From NCBI RefSeq assembly GCF_965208485.1, contig NZ_OZ242344.1:3286001-3350000 (forward strand): a stretch of 64,000 bases of DNA. Direction: 5' to 3'. Origin of the DNA: Poriferisodalis sp965208485. Its GTDB lineage: Bacteria; Actinomycetota; Acidimicrobiia; Acidimicrobiales; Poriferisodalaceae. This document shows, piece after piece, positions 58,809 through 64,000 of the stretch. Both the position numbers and the translations under genes were made by a program. The number at the start of each line of letters is the position of its first letter. Position 1 is the stretch's first letter. The notes beneath the pieces were generated by a model that was not told the DNA's origin, did no database searches, and worked only from the letters and a program-made list of their open reading frames with translations.

Positions 58809-59810
58809 TCAGCGGAGGTGGTCGGGTATCTCGACTCCGAGTTCGGCGCCGATGTCGTAGAAGCGCTTGTTGACGGGCACGCCGACAGCGTCGACGACGC
58901 GATTGGTGGCCTCGAAGTTGGCGCAGACGGCCGCAGCCCGGGTTACCGCCCCGCTGCCCCCGGCGGATGCGAGGTCGGCTCGGGCGAGCGGCAGCTCGTC
59001 GAAGTTGAGCAGGACGATGGCATCGGTGAAGGCGAGAAGCTCGTCCCCGAGAGGGAGTCGCGCGCCGAGCAGCGGCCGCGTGACGGCTGGCACGTTGATC
59101 GGCTGGCCTTGGGCGTTGGCGCTCTCACGGAGCATCCACGTGTGGCCGAACAGTCAGAAGAAGCACTCGTTGAGCCACGACGTCCGGGCGGCCACGAGCT
59201 CCATCTGCGGTCGGGTGAGTTCTCTGCCCGGTTCGACGTCGTACTGATGGATGACTTTGTCAGTGATGTACCAGGCTGCGCCGAGGCCCGCCTTGGTGGC
59301 GTTCTCACGGGGAAGTGCCGACAGTGCCGTCGGCGCGAGAGCGATGCCGACGGTGGGCACCCAAGCGTTCGCCTTGGCTGCGCCTTCGGCCGCAGCGGGC
59401 ACGGGTTCGCCGACGACGGGAGCGGGCAGCGGGTCAAGACCGGCGCCAAGGCCGACGCGGTAGGAGTCGATGCCGCAGATCTGGGAAACGACCGAGACCA
59501 GTTCGACGTAGGCCAAGGCGTCCCGACCATCGTCACGCCACGCCTCGATGTGGGACGGCCGGGTCGCGATGGCATCCACCGCTACCCGATCCACCGTCGC
59601 GGCCACGATGGGGGGAAGGTCAGTCTCCGCGTCGGCCAAGCCCCGGGCCACTCGAGCCCGGGCGGCCATGGCCAGCCGCTCGGTCCCCGTGAAGAACGAG
59701 CCAGGGCCCGCGACGGCAGCGAGGGCGGCCTTGATGGCCTCCTCAGCGTGCGGGTCGCCGAATTGTTCTGCAGAGGGCTGTTCCGTTGCGGTTTCTGAGA
59801 CTGCGGCCAT
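58809..59810 (-). CDS. AhpD-like alkylhydroperoxidase, probable selenoprotein (UGA-Sec219)
   Basis: From ATG 59810 one frame runs to 58809 with a single internal TGA at 59154-59156. Read through, it gives 333 residues of an AhpD-like/carboxymuconolactone-decarboxylase-family protein. Around the TGA are E204, C216, position 219 (TGA) and H223: exactly the AhpD spacing E-x11-C-x2-C-x3-H, with the TGA at the second cysteine (AhpD C133 in M. tuberculosis numbering, which I recall as the reactive one). The protein continues on the far side in the same frame with good coding character (LLGARLPLGDELLAFTDAIV, VDAVGVPVNKRFYDIGAELG). A SECIS-like hairpin lies downstream of the TGA. Together these support insertion of selenocysteine to give a C-x-x-U peroxidase; a simple nonsense mutation is the alternative. 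No selA/selB/selC was seen in the window. A TACGCT box 6 bases before ATG suggests a leaderless transcript, divergent from the ATP-grasp operon. Confidence 0.7.
59118..59137 (-). promoter_or_regulatory. SECIS-like hairpin downstream of the in-frame UGA
   Basis: Starting 17 bases after the UGA, the mRNA has GG-A(bulge)-UGCUC, loop CGUGA and GAGCGCC: seven base pairs with one bulged A, a five-base loop with G at its second position, and the loop begins about 25 bases after the UGA. These fit the usual bacterial SECIS description (loop 16-37 bases after UGA, G in the first two loop positions). Bacterial SECIS consensus is loose, so this alone is not proof. Confidence 0.5.
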
Positions 59811-59816
59811 CCGGCG

Positions 59817-59822
59817 AGCGTA
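59817..59822 (-). promoter_or_regulatory. -10 box TACGCT for the AhpD-like gene
   Basis: TACGCT, then CGCCGG, then ATG at 59810. It has the 6-base gap of the other leaderless starts in the window. Confidence 0.45.
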
Positions 59823-59920
59823 GCCACACCGTTCCCGCGAGCCGACGAGTCGGCCGCTCACGATCTGGGCTGACCGAGCCGTCGCAAGCGACGATGACAC
59901 CGGCACATGGGCTGACGCGC

Positions 59921-59926
59921 TATCAA
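59921..59926 (+). promoter_or_regulatory. -10 box TATCAA for the ATP-grasp operon
   Basis: TATCAA is followed by ATGGGCC and the ATG at 59934, again about seven bases before the start. It faces the AhpD promoter across a shared 123-base divergent region. Confidence 0.4.
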
Positions 59927-59933
59927 ATGGGCC

Positions 59934-61451
59934 ATGGCGGAGATGCGGAAGCCTGACGCCGAGTTCCCTGCCTTTGACGAGGCGTTTGACCGTGACGGCA
60001 CTGTCCGGCCGCTGTACGCGGCCATCGTGGAGCGCTTTGCCAACTTCGGCACGGACGAACTGAGGCGCCGCGAGGGAATCATCGAAGAGGAGTTCCGTCG
60101 CCAAGGCATCACCTTCACCGTCTATGGCGACTCGCAGGGCACCGAGCGGACCTGGCCGATGGACCTGTTCCCCCGGCTCATCGCCGCAGCAGAGTGGCGC
60201 GAGATCGAGCGGGGCCTCGCACAGCGCGTCACGGCGCTGAACAGGTTCTTGGCCGACATCTACACCGGCGAGGGCGCGGCCATGGCCGATGGCGTCGTGC
60301 CGGCGTGGCTGGTGCAGTCGTCCGACGGTTTCGAGCGCAACGCGTTCGGCGTCAGTGTGCCGCACGACGCCCACTGCGTCATTGCAGGCATCGACCTGGT
60401 GCGCGATGCGGAAGGCCAGTACCGGGTACTCGAGGACAACCTGCGCAATCCGAGCGGGATCAGCTACGTCATCGAGAACCGGGCGGCGATGACCAAGGCG
60501 TTTCCCCGTGTGTGGGAAGACCACACTGTCGAGCCGGTGAGCCAGTACGGCCGGATGCTGCGCACTGCGCTCGAATCCGTGGCGCCCACCGGATCCGGTG
60601 ACAAGCCGCTCATCGTGATCCTCACGCCGGGCATCTACAACTCGGCCTACTTCGAGCATGCATTCCTCGCCCGCGAGATGGGCGTGGAGCTGGTCGAAGG
60701 CCCAGATCTCGTCACCGATGAGCATGTCGTGTACCTGCGCACCATCGAGGGGCTGGTGCCGGTCGACGTGATCTACCGCCGCATCGACGACTCCTTCTTG
60801 GACCCGGTCTCGTTCCGCCCCGACTCGACGCTGGGTGTTCCGGGACTGCTCGGCGCCATGCGTGCGGGCACGGTGACGGTGTGCAACTCGATCGGCAACG
60901 GCGTGGCGGACGACAAAGCCATCCATCCCTACGTCACCGACCTGATTCGCTACTACTTGGGTGAGCAGCCGATCCTCCCCAACGTCGAGACCTATGTGAT
61001 GTGGGAGTCCGACCAGCGCGCGGCGGCGTTCGAACGGCTCGACGAACTGGTCATCAAGCCGGTCGGCGAATCGGGGGGATACGGCATCGTCATCGGCCGT
61101 GACGCATCTGACGAGCAGTTGGCGGACGCACGGGCCGAGATCGAGCGGGATCCGCGGAATTGGGTGGTGCAAGAAGTGGTGGAGCTGTCGACGCTCGCCT
61201 CTCTGTGCGATGACGTGCTGGAGCCGCGCCACCTTGACCTGCGGCCGTTCGTGATCACCGGCGAGCGGACGCAGGTGTTCCCGGGCGGCCTGACGCGTGT
61301 GGCCATGCGCAAGGGATCACTGATCGTGAACTCGTCCCAAGGCGGTGGCTCGAAGGACACCTGGGTGCTGGCTGACGGCTCCCAGTCGCGATCCGGGCAG
61401 CCCAATGGCGAGCCGTCGATTGATCCTGCCGGGCACGGGTCAGGCCGATGA
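59934..61451 (+). CDS. Circularly permuted ATP-grasp type 2 protein
   Basis: A 505-residue protein of the CP_ATPgrasp family (DUF404/407 type), usually encoded with alpha-E and transglutaminase-like genes. Features: AFDEAFDRDGTVRPLYAAIV, RREGIIEEEFRRQGITFTVY, YRVLEDNLRNPSGISYVIEN, ILTPGIYNSAYFEHAFLA, VDVIYRRIDDSFLDPVSFRP and VIKPVGESGGYGIVIGRDAS. ATP-grasp enzymes ligate a carboxylate to an amine using ATP; the substrate of this operon has not been settled. Its stop overlaps the next start by four bases (ATGA), so translation is coupled. A basic, Ser/Gly-rich tail follows the family domain. Confidence 0.93.
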   Translation: MAEMRKPDAEFPAFDEAFDRDGTVRPLYAAIVERFANFGTDELRRREGIIEEEFRRQGITFTVYGDSQGTERTWPMDLFPRLIAAAEWREIERGLAQRVTALNRFLADIYTGEGAAMADGVVPAWLVQSSDGFERNAFGVSVPHDAHCVIAGIDLVRDAEGQYRVLEDNLRNPSGISYVIENRAAMTKAFPRVWEDHTVEPVSQYGRMLRTALESVAPTGSGDKPLIVILTPGIYNSAYFEHAFLAREMGVELVEGPDLVTDEHVVYLRTIEGLVPVDVIYRRIDDSFLDPVSFRPDSTLGVPGLLGAMRAGTVTVCNSIGNGVADDKAIHPYVTDLIRYYLGEQPILPNVETYVMWESDQRAAAFERLDELVIKPVGESGGYGIVIGRDASDEQLADARAEIERDPRNWVVQEVVELSTLASLCDDVLEPRHLDLRPFVITGERTQVFPGGLTRVAMRKGSLIVNSSQGGGSKDTWVLADGSQSRSGQPNGEPSIDPAGHGSGR

Positions 61452-62440
61452 TCCTGGCGCGTCACGCCGATTCCCTGCTGTGGGCCGGCCGTTATCTCGA
61501 GCGGGCCGACACCATCGCCCGGTGCGTTTCCGTGGAGACCAACGCGGTGATGCACCGACAAGCCACCGAGGCTCGGCTGGCTTCACGCCGGCTGGTCCAG
61601 GCTCTGGGGCTGCAGGACGAGTTCGTCGCAGCCCAGGTCGGCACCGGCTCGTACGCCGTCATGGACTTCTTGGTATCGGACGACTCGCACCCCGGTTCGG
61701 TGGTGTCTGCGGTGCAGGCAGTGCGGGAGAACCTGCGCATCGTGCGCGACCGCATTCCGGTTGAGCTGTGGGAGGAGGCCAACAGCCTGCACATCCTGAT
61801 GCAGAGTGCCAAGTCTGTCGGCTCCGCAGCGCGCGAGCAGACCGGCGGCGAGGTGTCGCGCATGTCGGTGATCACTGCCCGGCGGGGCTGCCGCTCGCTC
61901 AGCGGCGTGATGACCGAGTCGATGAGCCGCGACGAGGGCTACGCCTTCATGGAGGCGGGCCGCTTGCTCGAGCGGTCGATCCTGACGGTCGAGCTGCTGA
62001 AGTCGGGCTTGGGAACCGGCAGCGACGTGTTCGACGGCAACCGGCTGCTGGCGTTCACGCACTCGCTGCAGGCCGCGAAACGCGAGCTGGGCCACTCGCC
62101 GGAGTGGCAAGCGGTAGCGAGGTTCCTCCTGCAGCACCAGCACCTCCCACGCTCTGTGCTGTGGTGTCTCGGCCGGGTGGAGGAGCGCTTGGACGACCTT
62201 GCCGCAGCGGCAGGTGCGGTGGCGACGCCTCGTCGGCGTGCCGGGGCGCTGCGGGCGCACTTGGAATACGGCGAACTCGACGAGCTGCTGAGAGAACCCG
62301 AGGCCGAGCTGACGTACTTGGGCTCGTCGCTGGCCGATCTGGCCGGCGACGTGCATGCCAGCACGGTGGCCAGATCGGGCATCGCCGAAGTTCATGCGCA
62401 GTATGTGCGGCCTGGCGCCGGCACAGGCAGGCCGCAATGA
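61448..62440 (+). CDS. Alpha-E domain protein (DUF403)
   Basis: A 330-residue all-helical alpha-E protein: MILARHADSLLWAGRYLERA, DTIARCVSVETNAVMHRQ, RENLRIVRDRIPVELWEEAN and the C-terminal QHQHLPRSVLWCLGRVEERL with LRAHLEYGELDELLREPEAE. The family always sits between an ATP-grasp and a transglutaminase-like gene and is thought to serve a common peptide-processing or amide-forming step. Four-base ATGA overlaps on both sides show a tightly coupled operon. Full length; no unusual features. Confidence 0.94.
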   Translation: MILARHADSLLWAGRYLERADTIARCVSVETNAVMHRQATEARLASRRLVQALGLQDEFVAAQVGTGSYAVMDFLVSDDSHPGSVVSAVQAVRENLRIVRDRIPVELWEEANSLHILMQSAKSVGSAAREQTGGEVSRMSVITARRGCRSLSGVMTESMSRDEGYAFMEAGRLLERSILTVELLKSGLGTGSDVFDGNRLLAFTHSLQAAKRELGHSPEWQAVARFLLQHQHLPRSVLWCLGRVEERLDDLAAAAGAVATPRRRAGALRAHLEYGELDELLREPEAELTYLGSSLADLAGDVHASTVARSGIAEVHAQYVRPGAGTGRPQ

Positions 62441-63540
62441 GACTCGACATCGCCTACCGGCTGCACTTCACCTACGCAGATTCCGTTTCGGAGTCGCAGA
62501 ACGAGATCCGTGTGCGGCCCCGTGACGATCTGCGCCAGAGAGTGCTGTCGTACCGGCTGACGACCACGCCGGCGACCCGTGTGCTGCAGGTGCGCGACTA
62601 CTTCGGCACGACCGTCGACCACCTGGGCATACGCGGACCGCATGGCGACCTGCTGGTGCTGGCCGAGGCATCGGTGGAGACCACCCCGACCGACAGCGCC
62701 CCTGCACCGGTGGGCTGCGAGCGCCTGAGCGACCAGCAGTTCGTCAACCAGCACATCGAGTACCTCGCGCCGTCACAGCATGTGCAATGGGGGGAACTGG
62801 TCGACGAGGTGGCGTCGTGGGCCGTCCGCAGTGCTGCCGATGACGTGTGCGAGCGCGTGCTCGCTGTCGCCCAGGCTGTGCCGACGGTGCTCGCGTATGA
62901 GCGCGGCTCCACCTCGATCGGCGTGACGCTGGAGGAGCTGATCGACGGCGGGCGGGGGGTTTGCCAGGACTTCGCGCATCTGGCGGTGGGCATGCTGCGG
63001 TGCATCGGCATCCCGGCGCGCTACGTCTCGGGTTACCTGTTTGCGCTCGATGAGACATGTCCCGGCCAGGACTCTGATGACGGCCCGGCTGACGATGCAG
63101 CCCCAGCCGGCGCCCGAGCGCCCGACCGCACTGCCGGCGCCGACCATGCCGGCCACGGACCCTTCGGCGAGGACGTGTTCGCTTCCGAGCATCCCGTTGC
63201 GGACGACTCGGCGGCTGTCTCCGTGCAGACCCACGCATGGATTGAGGCGGCAGTCCCCGGCTACGGATGGCATGCGCTCGACCCGACCAACGGCGGGCCA
63301 GTCGGCGAGCGGCACGTGGTGATCGGCCACGGACGCGACTACAACGACGTTCCGCCCGTACGCGGGGTGTTCAACGGAACGGCCGATGCCAGAGTGGACG
63401 CAGAGGTGATCATCGCCCAGCCGACGGCGCCGGTCTCCATGGTGACCGAACCGATCCGTCGCCAAGCCAGCGTCGCTGTGAGTCCTCCGGCTGATGCAGT
63501 GCCGCAGCAGCAGGGCGCCCAGCAACAGCAGCAGCAGTAG
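62437..63540 (+). CDS. Transglutaminase-like cysteine protease-fold protein
   Basis: A 367-residue transglutaminase-superfamily protein that ends the operon. The N-terminal bacterial transglutaminase-like region (MRLDIAYRLHFTYADSVSES, NEIRVRPRDDLRQRVL) is followed by the core: Cys in LIDGGRGVCQDFAHLAVGML, His in VQTHAWIEAAVPGYGWHALD and Asp in ALDPTNGGPVGERHVVIGHG. Between Cys and His is a 55-residue Asp/Ala/Gly-rich insertion (DSDDGPADDAAPAGARAPDR), longer than usual, and the protein ends in a run of glutamines (QQQGAQQQQQQ). The operon partners predict action on a peptide or isopeptide bond. The insertion is probably a disordered loop. Confidence 0.93.
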   Translation: MRLDIAYRLHFTYADSVSESQNEIRVRPRDDLRQRVLSYRLTTTPATRVLQVRDYFGTTVDHLGIRGPHGDLLVLAEASVETTPTDSAPAPVGCERLSDQQFVNQHIEYLAPSQHVQWGELVDEVASWAVRSAADDVCERVLAVAQAVPTVLAYERGSTSIGVTLEELIDGGRGVCQDFAHLAVGMLRCIGIPARYVSGYLFALDETCPGQDSDDGPADDAAPAGARAPDRTAGADHAGHGPFGEDVFASEHPVADDSAAVSVQTHAWIEAAVPGYGWHALDPTNGGPVGERHVVIGHGRDYNDVPPVRGVFNGTADARVDAEVIIAQPTAPVSMVTEPIRRQASVAVSPPADAVPQQQGAQQQQQQ

Positions 63541-63803
63541 GGCAGCCTGCCGCAGTCGTCATCGAGGGACAGATCCAGCCGAATGTCTACCGGGAGTCTT
63601 GGCCGGATTGCGGGTGGGCGGAACCCGAGGATCGATCTCAGCTCGCGCTGCGGGGGCGACGACGGCGGTCTTGCCCTGGCGGCCACGATCTGCGCGCCGA
63701 GCGAGGAGTTGCCGTCCGTCAGCCGCAATGGTTACGTATGCAGCACTGCATCGGACCCGGCATTCGTCGCCGGGCCTGTACTGGCAAGGCGAGGAGGCAC
63801 AAG

Positions 63804-64000
63804 ATGAGCATGGAGGGATTCGGCGAGGAATTCCGCGGTCCGCGCGACTTCATCTTGGGCGTCACCGAGACCATCTGGGAACGCCGAAGAGTGCACACCC
63901 TCCGTCGCTTCTACGCCGATGACGTCGTCGTCCGCTCACCAGCGGGCGTCGTGGTGGGAAACCAGTCGGTCATTGCCGCCACGCTGGCCACTCTCGCGGA
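63804..64000 (+). CDS. SnoaL-like/NTF2-fold protein, N-terminal part
   Basis: ATG 63804 with GGAGG nine bases upstream opens 65 visible codons that run off the right edge: GPRDFILGVTETIWERRRVH, TLRRFYADDVVVRSPAGVVV, GNQSVIAATLATLA. The pattern of a long first helix then YADDVVVRSP and VVVGN is typical of SnoaL-like and NTF2-fold proteins, which isomerise or cyclise polyketides or steroids or have unknown roles. The region 63541-63803 before it contains no recognised gene. Confidence 0.8.
   Translation, partial: MSMEGFGEEFRGPRDFILGVTETIWERRRVHTLRRFYADDVVVRSPAGVVVGNQSVIAATLATLA

Overview
The window is high-GC DNA from an actinobacterium. The most likely source is a marine or host-associated member of the Acidimicrobiia. 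This is inferred from the mix of class III CoA-transferases, LLM-type flavin monooxygenases, actinobacterial FurA-KatG, CW_binding_2 surface protein, circularly permuted ATP-grasp operon and many insertion-sequence scars. Several genes start 6-7 bases after a TANNNT box, which suggests leaderless transcripts. No rRNA, tRNA or CRISPR array was recognised.

Layout. 1-5.0 kb: the end of a crotonase gene, a cyclophilin, then a toxin-antitoxin island (gutted hipA, parDE, vapBC, hipB with truncated hipA). 5-9.3 kb: an LLM oxidoreductase, a degraded IS1182-family element, a retropepsin operon and IS3 debris. 9.3-24.3 kb: metabolic genes (class IV aminotransferase, orphan molybdopterin dehydrogenase subunit, LLM oxidoreductase, three class III CoA-transferases, MOSC protein, and an M24-fold protein carrying all the DddP DMSP-lyase residues). 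They are interrupted by short inverted-repeat elements that end in CTAG and by truncated genes. 24.3-32.7 kb: katG with a furA stump, a large secreted CW_binding_2 protein, an IS110 element and an LRR lipoprotein. 32.8-37.0 kb: SDR, pobA, ligAB and a tyrosine recombinase. 37.2-44.0 kb: two divergent EF-hand arylsulfotransferase-like genes. Between them lies an island with an AbiEii-type nucleotidyltransferase pair and a low-GC GIY-YIG gene, bracketed by copies of the arylsulfotransferase 5' region. 44-49 kb: a carboxymuconolactone-decarboxylase-like gene, secreted and membrane proteins, a frameshifted sulfatase and a truncated SMP-30 gene. 49.3-55.8 kb: a Panacea/PemK-like pair and a very large helicase-methyltransferase restriction enzyme with a 17-base G tract. 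56.2-64 kb: ligC, an alkylsulfatase-like metallo-beta-lactamase, an AhpD-like gene with an in-frame UGA, and the ATP-grasp/alpha-E/transglutaminase operon.

Together, pobA, ligAB and ligC cover 4-hydroxybenzoate to protocatechuate, meta (4,5) cleavage and the next oxidation. Arylsulfotransferase-like, sulfatase, alkylsulfatase-like and DddP-like genes point to use of sulfated and sulfonium organics. The strongest novelty candidate is the AhpD-like gene at 58809-59810. Its UGA sits exactly at the second cysteine of the E-x11-C-x2-C-x3-H catalytic motif, with a SECIS-like hairpin just downstream. The second is a family of about 100-108 bp CTAG-flanked elements whose ends resemble the resident IS1182-family element and which abut at least three truncated genes.
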